From Streptomyces sp. I05A-00742 (lineage in GTDB: Bacteria; Actinomycetota; Actinomycetes; Streptomycetales; Streptomycetaceae): a DNA stretch of 64,000 nt. Within the stretch, counting starts at the first letter, position 1; every line of letters starts with the position of its first letter. Shown piece by piece: positions 17,710-27,313 of this stretch. The stretch covers positions 1-64,000 of the forward strand of contig NZ_JABETO010000008.1 of the NCBI RefSeq assembly GCF_013055795.1, read 5' to 3'. The notes beneath the pieces are model-generated. The model was given only the letters and a program-made list of their open reading frames with translations, was not told where the DNA came from and did no database searches. A program made the position numbers and the translations under genes.

Positions 17710-18048
17710 GGCGTGCTCCCGGTCTGTCTCGGCGTCTTGGCTGAGGTGCGGAGCAACAGCCCGCTCAGGGGCATATGCGCGGAACGCCGTTGAGGGCGGA
17801 CCATTACTCTGCCTGAATTTGTCTGTACGCCGACAAGCTAGCCCGGAAGGCGAAGTTCTCTCCCTCCCGCATCCACATCTCCACAAATGGAGCGGACGCC
17901 TTGGCCGAGCCCGGAACCAAGTCCCGCGCACTCCTTGGTTCTATTGCAATGAAGTGAACCCTTCCTTTCATTGCCAGGCCCTTTCCGGTTTCGAACCTAC
18001 GATCACCAGCACTTGTCCATCCCTCGCACCACCCGGAATGAGCCTTCG
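17710..18048. promoter_or_regulatory. Divergent leader with two tandem inverted repeats before metQ
   Basis: This 339-base gap is clearly less GC-rich than its surroundings. It carries GAACCAAG (17914-17921) paired with CTTGGTTC (17934-17941), and directly after it CAATGAA (17947-17953) paired with TTCATTG (17967-17973). They sit 75-135 bases before the metQ start, where a structured leader or repressor sites would act. They do not match any SAM riboswitch pattern that I know. Nothing else is recognisable in the gap. Confidence 0.45.
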
Positions 18049-18918
18049 ATGAAACTCGCCCTCCGCCGCGCCGCGGCGATGTCCGCGGCCGCCGCTCTCG
18101 CTGTTCTGCTGTCGTCCTGCGGGTTGTCCGACTCGTCCGCCGAGGGCCGGATACGCATCGGGGTGAACGGCGCGGACCCGGAGTGGGACGTCCTCGCCGA
18201 GGAGGCAAAAGAGAAGGGCCTCGATGTGAAGATCGTCAACTTCGACGACTACCAGCTGCCCAACAGGGCGCTGGCCGACGGGGACATCGAGCTGAACGCC
18301 TTCCAGCACCTGGCGTTCCTCAGCAAGTTCAACCAGCAGAACGGCACCGACATCGTGCCGCTGACCTCCACCTCCGTGGCGCCGATGGGCCTGTACTCGC
18401 TCAAGCACAAGTCGGTCGCGGACCTCCCCGACGGCGCCCGGATCGCGATCCCCAACGACCCGTCGAACCAGGGGCGGGCCCTGCTGGTGCTCCGCGAGGC
18501 CAAGCTGATCGGCCTGCGGGACAAGGCCGGCATCTACGGCACGCCGGACGACATCACCGACAATCCCAAACACTTGAAGATCACCCCGGTCGACGCCCAG
18601 CAGACGCCGCGCACCCTCAAGGACACCGCCGCCTCGGTCATCAACTCCGGGGTCGCCGAACAGGCGGGCTACAAGATCGAGCAGGCGATATACCGCGACG
18701 ACCCGGGGAGCGCGGCCACCCGCCCCTACGTCAACGTCGTGGCGGCCCGCGCCGCCGACAAGGACGACCCGGACCTGCGGGAGATCGTACGGATCTACCG
18801 GTCCCCGAAGGTCCAGGAGGCGGTGCGGAAGTCCTCGGGCGGCGCCCGGTACGTCGTGGACCTCCCCCGGACCGAGCTGGAGCAGGAACTCGGCCGCCTC
18901 ACGAAGCAGGGGAGCTGA
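18049..18918 (+). CDS. metQ: Methionine ABC transporter, substrate-binding lipoprotein
   Basis: NlpA/MetQ family, 289 residues. Lipoprotein signal peptide: basic start MKLALRRAAA, hydrophobic core, lipobox LLSSCG with the acylated Cys near residue 24. The binding domain shows the family hallmarks IRIGVNG, EWDVLAEEAKEKGLDVKIV, FQHLAFLSKFN and YSLKHKSVADLPDGARIAIPNDPSNQGRA-type sequence. The protein is anchored outside the membrane and delivers D- or L-methionine to MetNI. First gene of the metQ-metN-metI operon; metN begins 5 bases after it. Preceded by the structured leader described above. Confidence 0.93.
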   Translation: MKLALRRAAAMSAAAALAVLLSSCGLSDSSAEGRIRIGVNGADPEWDVLAEEAKEKGLDVKIVNFDDYQLPNRALADGDIELNAFQHLAFLSKFNQQNGTDIVPLTSTSVAPMGLYSLKHKSVADLPDGARIAIPNDPSNQGRALLVLREAKLIGLRDKAGIYGTPDDITDNPKHLKITPVDAQQTPRTLKDTAASVINSGVAEQAGYKIEQAIYRDDPGSAATRPYVNVVAARAADKDDPDLREIVRIYRSPKVQEAVRKSSGGARYVVDLPRTELEQELGRLTKQGS

Positions 18919-18923
18919 CGGCC

Positions 18924-19949
18924 GTGATCGAACTGCGGGACGTCGGCAAGACCTACCCGGGCGGGAAGGGAGCCGTGTTCACGGCGGTGGACGGGGTCTC
19001 CCTGACCATCCCCAAGGGCAGCGTCTTCGGCATCGTCGGGCACAGCGGCGCGGGCAAGAGCACCCTGCTGCGGCTCATCAACCACCTCGAAGTCCCCACC
19101 TCCGGGCAGGTCCTGGTGGACGGACGGGACCTCGGCGGGCTCACCGAGCGGCAGTTGCGGGCCGTGCGCCGGTCCATGGGCATGGTCTTCCAGCAGTTCA
19201 ACCTCTTCCGCTCGCGCACCGTCCTCGGCAACGTCGCCTATCCGCTGCGGCTGGCGGGGACGCCCCGCGCCGAGGCCAGGAGGCGGGCCGAGGAGGCGCT
19301 GCGCTTCGTGGGCCTGGCCGACCAGGCCCGGAAGTATCCCGAGCGGCTCTCCGGCGGCCAGCGCCAGCGCGTCGGCATCGCCCGCGCGCTCGCCACCTCC
19401 CCCGGCGTGCTGCTGTGCGACGAGGCCACCTCCGCGCTGGACCCGGGGACGACGCGCGAGGTGCTGGACCTGCTCAGGCGGGTCAACGCCGAACTGGGCA
19501 TCACCATCGTCCTCATCACCCACGAGATGGACGTGGTCCGTTCCCTCTGCGACCGGGTGGCCGTGATGTCCGACGGCAGGGTCGTGGAGAGCGGGGAGGT
19601 CTACGAGGTGTTCTCCCGGCCCCGGCACCCGGTCACCGAGGTGTTCGTGCGCTCCGCGCTCCAGGACCTGCCCGACGGCGAGGCCCTGGAACGGCTCCGG
19701 GCCCGGCACTCCGGACGGCTGGTCACCGTACCGGTCACCCGGGACGAGGCCGCCGCCGGACACCTGTCGCGCCTGCTGCGCGAGCACGGGGTGGACTTCA
19801 CGATCGCCCACGCGGGCGTCACCGACGTGGGCGACGCGCCGCTCGGCGGCGTCACCCTCGAACTGCGCGGCGCGGAGGGCGACATCGACGCCTTCCTGGC
19901 CGCCCTGGCCCGGGTGGACGAACCCACGACGACGGCGGGTGCGCGATGA
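18924..19949 (+). CDS. metN: Methionine ABC transporter, ATPase
   Basis: ABC ATPase of 341 residues: Walker A GHSGAGKST, Q-loop VFQQFNLF, signature LSGGQRQR, Walker B LLCDEATSALDP, H-loop LITHEMD. Residues about 260-340 form the C-terminal NIL domain (RLVTVPVTRDEAAAGHLSRL, then GVTLELRG) that binds methionine and inhibits transport, which identifies it as MetN rather than another importer. GTG start at 18924 with GGGGAGC upstream, inside the end of metQ. The stop overlaps the metI start (ATGA). Confidence 0.95.
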   Translation: MIELRDVGKTYPGGKGAVFTAVDGVSLTIPKGSVFGIVGHSGAGKSTLLRLINHLEVPTSGQVLVDGRDLGGLTERQLRAVRRSMGMVFQQFNLFRSRTVLGNVAYPLRLAGTPRAEARRRAEEALRFVGLADQARKYPERLSGGQRQRVGIARALATSPGVLLCDEATSALDPGTTREVLDLLRRVNAELGITIVLITHEMDVVRSLCDRVAVMSDGRVVESGEVYEVFSRPRHPVTEVFVRSALQDLPDGEALERLRARHSGRLVTVPVTRDEAAAGHLSRLLREHGVDFTIAHAGVTDVGDAPLGGVTLELRGAEGDIDAFLAALARVDEPTTTAGAR

Positions 19950-20608
19950 AGGTCGACTGGAACGAGTTCTGGCCCCGGGTCGTCGACGCCACCGGCGAGA
20001 CGGTCTACATGGTGCTGCTCACGCTGGCGCTGTCCGTGGTCCTCGGCATGGCCGTCGGCCTCTCGCTGTACGCCACCCGCAAGGGCGGCGTCCTGCCGAA
20101 CCGCGTGGTGTTCGCCGTGCTCAACACCCTGATCAACATCATCCGCCCGGTGCCGTTCGTCATCGCGATCGTCGCGCTGTCCCCGGTGACGCGCGGCGTG
20201 GTCGGCACGACGATCGGGACCGACGCGGCGGTCTTCCCGATGGTGGTCGTCGCCACCTTCGGCGTCGCCCGGATCGTCGAGACGAATCTGCTCTCCGTCG
20301 AACCCGGCGTCATCGAGGCCGCCCGGTCCATGGGCGCGGGCCCGCTCCGGATCGTCGTCACCGTGCTGGTCCCCGAGGCCCTCGGGCCGCTCGTGCTCGG
20401 GTTCACGTTCATGCTCGTCGCCCTGATCGACTTCTCGGCGGTGGCCGGGACGGTGGGCGGCGGCGGAGTGGGCAACCTCGCCATGACGTACGGGTACCTG
20501 CGCTTCGACACGTCGGTCATGGTGGTGACCGTGGCGGTGCTCATCGCCCTCGTCCAGGTCGCCCAGGTGCTGGGCAATGTCCTGGCCCGCAAGGTGCTCC
20601 GCCGCTGA
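19946..20608 (+). CDS. metI: Methionine ABC transporter, permease
   Basis: Inner-membrane permease of 220 residues with five to six helices, beginning ETVYMVLLTLALSVVLGM. The coupling-helix region EAARSMGAGPLRIVVTVLVPEALG is the EAA motif that docks on MetN. VGGGGVGNLAMTYGYLRF is typical of MetI. ATG overlaps the metN stop. Completes a three-gene methionine importer; no other import gene follows. Confidence 0.95.
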   Translation: MKVDWNEFWPRVVDATGETVYMVLLTLALSVVLGMAVGLSLYATRKGGVLPNRVVFAVLNTLINIIRPVPFVIAIVALSPVTRGVVGTTIGTDAAVFPMVVVATFGVARIVETNLLSVEPGVIEAARSMGAGPLRIVVTVLVPEALGPLVLGFTFMLVALIDFSAVAGTVGGGGVGNLAMTYGYLRFDTSVMVVTVAVLIALVQVAQVLGNVLARKVLRR

Positions 20609-20664
20609 CGCTTGCGCACCGGCGGACGCCGTGCCGAGACTGAAGGGAGGCAGGAGGTACGGCA

Positions 20665-21648
20665 GTGGCAGTGACCGTGGCCCTGGCGGGGGACACCATG
20701 CTGGGCCGCGGCGTCGCCGAACGGCTGGAGGCGGCGCCGGAGCCCGGGACCCTGCTGTGCGCGGAGCTCCGGGAAACGCTCGCGGCGGCCGATCTGGTCG
20801 TCCTCAACCTGGAGTGCTGCGTCTCCGCGCGCGGTGAGCCCTGGCAGGCCCCCGGGAAGCCGTTCTTCTTCCGGGCGCCACCGGTGGCCGCGCGGGCCCT
20901 GGCCGAGCTGGGCGTGGACTGTGTGAACCTGGCCAACAACCACGCCCTCGACTACGGCTTCGACGCCCTGACGGACACCCTGGAGCTGCTGGCCGACGCC
21001 GGGATCGCGGTGGTGGGCGCGGGACGGGACGTGGAGCGGGCCCGGGCGGGCGCGGTGCTGGAGGCCGGCGGGCGGCGCCTGGCGGTGATCGGCGCCACCG
21101 ACCACCCCGAGGACTTCGCCGCGGGACCGGACCGCCCGGGGGTCGCCTGGGCCGACCTCCACCACGGCCTGCCCGGCTGGCTCCGGGACACGGTGGCGAC
21201 GGCGTCCCGGGAGGCCGACGCGGTGCTGGTCACCCCGCACTGGGGACCCAACATGACGTCCGCGCCGCCCGCCTACGTCCGCGAGGCCGCCGCCCAGTTG
21301 CACGCGGCGGGTGCCGGTCTCGTCGCCGGGCACTCCGCGCACGTCTTCCACGGCGCCGGCCGGCGGACCCTGTACGACATGGGGGACTTCGTCGACGACT
21401 ACGCGGTGGACCCGGTCCTCCGCAACGACCTCGGCCTGCTGTTCCTCGTCACCCTGGAGGACACCGGACCGGTCCGGCTGGAGGCCGTCCCGCTCCAACT
21501 GGAGTACGGGCACACGGAGTCGGCGTCCGAGGGCGGCCGCGCGTGGATCCGGCACCGGTTCTCGCGCGCGTCGGCGGACCTGGGGACGGCCGTCGCCCCG
21601 GCGGACGGGGGGCGGCTGACGGTGGACTGGGCGGCGGACACTCCCTGA
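20665..21648 (+). CDS. CapA family protein (poly-gamma-glutamate synthesis/phosphodiesterase fold), 327 aa
   Basis: Metallophosphatase-like CapA domain: GDTMLGRG at residue 9, LNLECCVS, NLANNHALDYG, VTPHWG, AGHSAHV and LYDMGDFVDDY. In Bacillus, CapA is part of the poly-gamma-glutamate capsule ligase complex; soluble CapA-like proteins of Streptomyces lack the membrane anchor, as here, and their role is open. GTG start at 20665, with AGGAGG 7 bases upstream. Co-directional after metI with a 56-base gap; the palindromic repeat follows its stop. Confidence 0.85.
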   Translation: MAVTVALAGDTMLGRGVAERLEAAPEPGTLLCAELRETLAAADLVVLNLECCVSARGEPWQAPGKPFFFRAPPVAARALAELGVDCVNLANNHALDYGFDALTDTLELLADAGIAVVGAGRDVERARAGAVLEAGGRRLAVIGATDHPEDFAAGPDRPGVAWADLHHGLPGWLRDTVATASREADAVLVTPHWGPNMTSAPPAYVREAAAQLHAAGAGLVAGHSAHVFHGAGRRTLYDMGDFVDDYAVDPVLRNDLGLLFLVTLEDTGPVRLEAVPLQLEYGHTESASEGGRAWIRHRFSRASADLGTAVAPADGGRLTVDWAADTP

Positions 21649-21685
21649 GGGGTGTCGGGTGGGGAACTTGGCCCCTGCGGCGCGC

Positions 21686-21735
21686 GTCCTCAATCGCCGG
21701 ACGGGCTGACTTCAGCCCGTCCGGCGATTGAGGAC
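21686..21735. repeat. Perfect 24-bp palindromic intergenic repeat, copy 2
   Basis: Arms 21686-21709 and 21712-21735 are exact reverse complements (GTCCTCAATCGCCGGACGGG core) with only a 2-base loop. The flanks (to about 21800) contain GCGCGCAGCGCGG and AAACGGTGAAAGGGCGGGG, also present in the copy at 3003-3216. The element sits between convergent genes and can serve as a terminator for both. Confidence 0.85.
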
Positions 21736-21828
21736 AACCGCGCGCAGCGCGGTTTCAGGGTGTGCGGGGCCCTCCCAGCAGAAACGGTGAAAGGGCGGGG
21801 CAGGGGCCAAAGACCCACCGGTCACCCA

Positions 21829-23442
21829 CTACGGCGCGGCGTCACCCACCCGGCCCGTGACCGCCCGCGGCGGCGGGACGGCCCGCCGAGCGAACCGGTC
21901 CTCGAACCGCGCGAAGGCGCACTCCTGCTTCCACTGCACCGCCGCCTTGGGACTGGCCGCGAGCACGGCCGCGCACTCCGCCCGGGGGCGCGGCGCGCCC
22001 GGCCGGTCGTGGGCGCACTCGGACACGGCGGTGAAGCCGTCCCGGTCGCGCCAGAGGCTGCGGCCGGGCAGGAAGCCGTACTCCAGCGAGGTCCTGGCCA
22101 GGTCCTTGAGCGCCCGGTAGCCGAGCCGGTGGGCGGTCGCGGCGCGCTCGTACTCGGCGGTGATGTCGCTGCGTTCGACGCCCTCGTCGTCGGTGGCGAG
22201 GGCGACGGGCACCCCGTGCTCGCGGTAGAGCGCGAACGGGTGCCGGTGGCCCTCGACGCCCAGGATCTGGGCGTTGCTGGTGAGCGGCGTCTCCACCAGC
22301 ACCCGCCGGGCGGCCATCGTGGCCAGCAGCTCGTGCGGGTCGTCCTCCCAGCCGATGTCCACGCCGTGGCCGATCCGGCGGGCGTGGCCGGTGAGCACGG
22401 CCTGGCGGATGTGGGAGCGCAGTTCCTCCCGCCCGACCAGGCCCGGCACCAGCTCGCCGGCGTGCAGCGTGACGGGGACGCGCGGGTACCAGGTGTGCAG
22501 CCGGTCCAGCATGCGCATGTGGAGGCCGTAGTCCCGCAGGGCGACGGCGCCGTCCTCGGGGGCCACCAGGTTGACGGAGACGAACCGCGGGTCCCTGCGG
22601 GCGAGTTCGAAGCCCAGCAGCAGCTCGGTGAAGACCTGCTCGGGGGCGGCGGAGCGGTCGGCCTGGGTGATGAAGCGGACCTCCAGGCCGCAGCCCGGGT
22701 GCGCCAGGCGCGTCCCGCAGCGGGAGGCGGTACGGAACTCGGCCACGGCCCGGTCGGTGGCGGCCCGCGCCCGGTCGACGAGCCGGCGGAGCCCGTCACC
22801 GGCCAGCAGCCGGGCGCGCAGCCGGGACAGGTCCGGGTCGAACCCGGCCCGTCCGGCGAGCGCGGCCACCCCGGCCGTGGCGTGGGTGACCATCGTCTCC
22901 AGGTAGAACTGGTGCTGCCGGGCGGCCCGGTCGGCGATCTCGCTGAGCAGCCGTCCCATGTGCCGGGTCTCCACCCGCTCGAACTTCTCGAAGGTGGCGA
23001 AGAAGTGGTCGTGCCCGGACTCCCGGCCCGGCAGGAAGTCCTGCATGGACCAGGCCCGTACGAGGTGCCGGTGGAACGCCCGGTCCTCCCGGACGTCGGC
23101 GGCCGGCCGGCCGCCCGCGGGGCAGGGCGGCGGCACGGCGCGCAGCGAGCCCTTCTCGATGCACAGCCCGTCCTGCGCGGCGAGGTCGAGCAGCAGCTCG
23201 GTGGGGGCGGCTCCGCCGAGGTGGTTGTGCAGGTCGGCGCCCTTCGGCAGGGCGTGGAGGAACGCCCGCAGCGCCCGCCGGTCGCTCCGGACGCGTTCCA
23301 TGTACGCGGCGGTGGCGGCCTCCGTGCCCGTCGGCGGGGCCGTCCGCTGCCGGTCGCGGCCCGGTGTCCCCCAGGCGGGCAGGACGGCGGCGCAGAGGAC
23401 CGCGGCCAGGGTGCCGCGCAGCAGCGTTCGTCGATGGCTCAC
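21829..23442 (-). CDS. Secreted adenosine-deaminase-superfamily protein (537 aa)
   Basis: N-terminal signal sequence (RRTLLRGTLAAVLCAAVLP, cleavage near AWG). The amidohydrolase/adenosine deaminase barrel follows: metal ligands in DLHNHLGGA near residue 70, HAGE near residue 320 with the catalytic Glu, RIGHGVDIGW, and LATDDEGV with the metal-binding Asp. The long insertion between the first and second motifs resembles the secreted ADGF/CECR1-like growth-factor type. Expected to hydrolyse extracellular adenosine or a relative to the 6-oxo compound. GTG start, with GGGAGG 4 bases upstream. Confidence 0.85.
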   Translation of the reverse strand: MSHRRTLLRGTLAAVLCAAVLPAWGTPGRDRQRTAPPTGTEAATAAYMERVRSDRRALRAFLHALPKGADLHNHLGGAAPTELLLDLAAQDGLCIEKGSLRAVPPPCPAGGRPAADVREDRAFHRHLVRAWSMQDFLPGRESGHDHFFATFEKFERVETRHMGRLLSEIADRAARQHQFYLETMVTHATAGVAALAGRAGFDPDLSRLRARLLAGDGLRRLVDRARAATDRAVAEFRTASRCGTRLAHPGCGLEVRFITQADRSAAPEQVFTELLLGFELARRDPRFVSVNLVAPEDGAVALRDYGLHMRMLDRLHTWYPRVPVTLHAGELVPGLVGREELRSHIRQAVLTGHARRIGHGVDIGWEDDPHELLATMAARRVLVETPLTSNAQILGVEGHRHPFALYREHGVPVALATDDEGVERSDITAEYERAATAHRLGYRALKDLARTSLEYGFLPGRSLWRDRDGFTAVSECAHDRPGAPRPRAECAAVLAASPKAAVQWKQECAFARFEDRFARRAVPPPRAVTGRVGDAAP

Positions 23443-23729
23443 GGAACCTCCCGGCGGCGCCCGTTGTGGGATGACGACACTGGTCTACCGTCTGACCGCC
23501 GCCGTTCACCACGGCAACGCGACATCACACGCACAACGGGCCTCTCCCCGTTGCGCAGTTGACGCCACCGGCACCGACGTCCCGTCCGGAGGGCGGGACG
23601 CGGGACGCGGTGGTCCGCTGCGGTCCGTGCGGGAAGCGTCACCGTCCGCGCAGGGGGCGGGCCCGGGCGATCGGATTTCCCGCATCGGCGGCAGAATGGA
23701 TGCGGGGACACTCGACCGAGGAGTGAGCC

Positions 23730-24020
23730 ATGGAGCACACGACCGAGTGGAGAATCCGCCTGGACGTCTCCGAGGACGACGCCGGCACGACGAAGGCGCG
23801 CGCGGTCCTCGACACCGGTGCCACCTCCCTCACGGGCCAGGGCGTCGCCCGGTGCGCGCCGGGTGATCAGGACATCGCGGTGATCGGCGACGAGTTCGCG
23901 GCGGGCCGTGCCCTGCGCGACCTCGGGGAGCAGCTGATCGGCACCGCGGAGCGCGATGTGGCGACGCGCGGGGCGGGGCCGGAGCCGCGGCGGTCGCCGA
24001 TGTACGGATGGGAGCTCTGA
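23730..24020 (+). CDS. DUF1876 domain protein (96 aa)
   Basis: Small acidic cytoplasmic protein: EWRIRLDVSEDDAGTTKARAVLDTG then LTGQGVARCAPGDQ and GDEFAAGRALRDLGEQL are the conserved strands and helix of DUF1876, whose structure resembles a double-stranded-RNA-binding fold. Very common in Streptomyces, often near stress genes; no activity known. ATG at 23730 with GAGGAG 6 bases upstream. Convergent with the FtsH gene. Confidence 0.85.
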   Translation: MEHTTEWRIRLDVSEDDAGTTKARAVLDTGATSLTGQGVARCAPGDQDIAVIGDEFAAGRALRDLGEQLIGTAERDVATRGAGPEPRRSPMYGWEL

Positions 24021-24065
24021 GGCCCACAGGGCCCCCGGGTCCTCCCGCGGGCCCGGGCGGCGTCT

Positions 24066-25985
<1,920 letters not shown>

Positions 25986-26257
25986 GGAACCTGCTCTCTC
26001 TCGCGGGCGACGCGGCCACGGCGCCCCATTCGTCCAGGATCGGGGATCAGGGCCCCACCCGGCAGGGCCGAACGGGGTCGCACTGGGCCACATGGGGCAT
26101 GCGGCCCAGCTCAGGGGGTATGCGGCCGGGGCCGCGGATGGCCCGGCCACGGACGGACCCGCCCCGTGTGCCGCGCGTCCGGCCGTCCCGTACGGTCGAG
26201 CCGAGTACCGGCGGGGCGGCAGCAGCCGACGGCACGACGAAGGCAAAGGAGCTCCGG

Positions 26258-26671
26258 GTGACCAGCGCCACCGAAAGTGCGGACCACGTCAGCGTCCACC
26301 TGACCGGCTGCGGCCGGGAGACCGCCGACGCGGTCATCGCCGCCCTCGACGCCGCCTTTCCCGCCAGTCCCGGCACCCTCCTCGCCGAGAAGGGCGGGCC
26401 CGTGGCCAAGGAGGCCGCTCCCGGCAAGCCCGTCATCTGGTGCACGGTGGTCGACACCCGGGCCCGCCGGGCCCGTACCGACACCGCGCCCGTCCCGCTC
26501 GGCACCCCGGTCTCCGTGGACCTCTTCGGCGCCGCACAGCCCGTGCGTCAGGTCCAGGAGGAGCTGGCCGCCGCCTTCGGGGTGGAGGAGCACGGCACGG
26601 TACCGGGCGAGCACGAGCTGGAGGTGCGTCTCCTGCTGACGCCGGTCTCGGGGACCTCGTCCGCCGGCTAG
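26258..26671 (+). CDS. Conserved hypothetical protein (137 aa)
   Basis: Small soluble alpha/beta protein: VSVHLTGCGRETADAVIAALDAAFP at the start (split here by features: strand, helix), a variable middle, and EHELEVRLLLTPV near the end. GTG at 26258 with AAAGGAG 7 bases upstream gives a convincing start. I recognise no domain with known function. It stands between the FtsH gene (divergent) and the acidic lipoprotein gene. Confidence 0.65.
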   Translation: MTSATESADHVSVHLTGCGRETADAVIAALDAAFPASPGTLLAEKGGPVAKEAAPGKPVIWCTVVDTRARRARTDTAPVPLGTPVSVDLFGAAQPVRQVQEELAAAFGVEEHGTVPGEHELEVRLLLTPVSGTSSAG

Positions 26672-26743
26672 CCCGCGTGGTGCGCGAGCGGCCCGAGGGG
26701 CCTACGGTGCGTCGGGGGACGCAAGCCCCGTACCGTACATCGC

Positions 26744-27283
26744 ATGGCACAACAGATGGTTCACGAGGAACGGCACCCCGCCCCGCTCACGCGGGCACGG
26801 CAGCGCGGGACGCTGCCGCTGGTCCTCGTGTCGGCGGTCGCCTGCTCCCTGCTCCTCACGTCCTGCGGAAGCGACGGCGGCGCCCGCGAGGGCTCCGTGA
26901 AGACGGCGGCGACGAGCGGCGGAACGGGCGGCGGGACGCTCGCGGATGACGAGGCGGACGGCGGCGAAGGGGACGAGGCGGAGGACATGGGCGCCGGGGA
27001 CGACGAGGCCGACGCGGACGACGAGTACGACGAGGAAGAGGACGAAGAGGAGGCGGACGGCGAGGAAGAGGAGGAGGACGACGACGAGGAGACCTCCGCG
27101 TCCGCCTACGAGGAAGGCTTCGACACCGGCCAGGACGTGCTGGAGGCCCGCGGCAAGGGCGCGGCCGTCCGCGAAGTGGTCTGGGGCGGGTGCGAACAGC
27201 GCGCCAAGGAGGCCGAGACCGCCTATCCGGACGCCTGGATACGCGGTTGCCGCAAGGGAGTTCAGACCTTCCGCGACAAGTGA
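26744..27283 (+). CDS. Lipoprotein with extreme acidic linker (179 aa)
   Basis: A signal peptide LPLVLVSAVACSLLLTSCGS ends in lipobox LTSC (acylated Cys near residue 42). Residues about 65-115 are almost solely Asp/Glu with Ala/Gly. The C-terminal 60 residues (YEEGFDTGQDVLEARGKG, WGGCEQRAKEA, WIRGCRKGVQTF) form a small domain with two cysteines, also found in other Streptomyces secreted proteins. It should be tethered outside the membrane, with the acidic stretch as a spacer or cation-binding segment. No function known. Start is uncertain between two ATGs four codons apart. Confidence 0.72.
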   Translation: MAQQMVHEERHPAPLTRARQRGTLPLVLVSAVACSLLLTSCGSDGGAREGSVKTAATSGGTGGGTLADDEADGGEGDEAEDMGAGDDEADADDEYDEEEDEEEADGEEEEEDDDEETSASAYEEGFDTGQDVLEARGKGAAVREVVWGGCEQRAKEAETAYPDAWIRGCRKGVQTFRDK

Positions 27284-27313
27284 CCCCCCTGAGCGGCCCC
27301 GTTCCGGACGCGC

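Noticed and set aside
17710..18048. SAM riboswitch before the methionine transporter
   Set aside because: The conserved SAM riboswitch core sequences that I know are not present; only two simple hairpins are visible.
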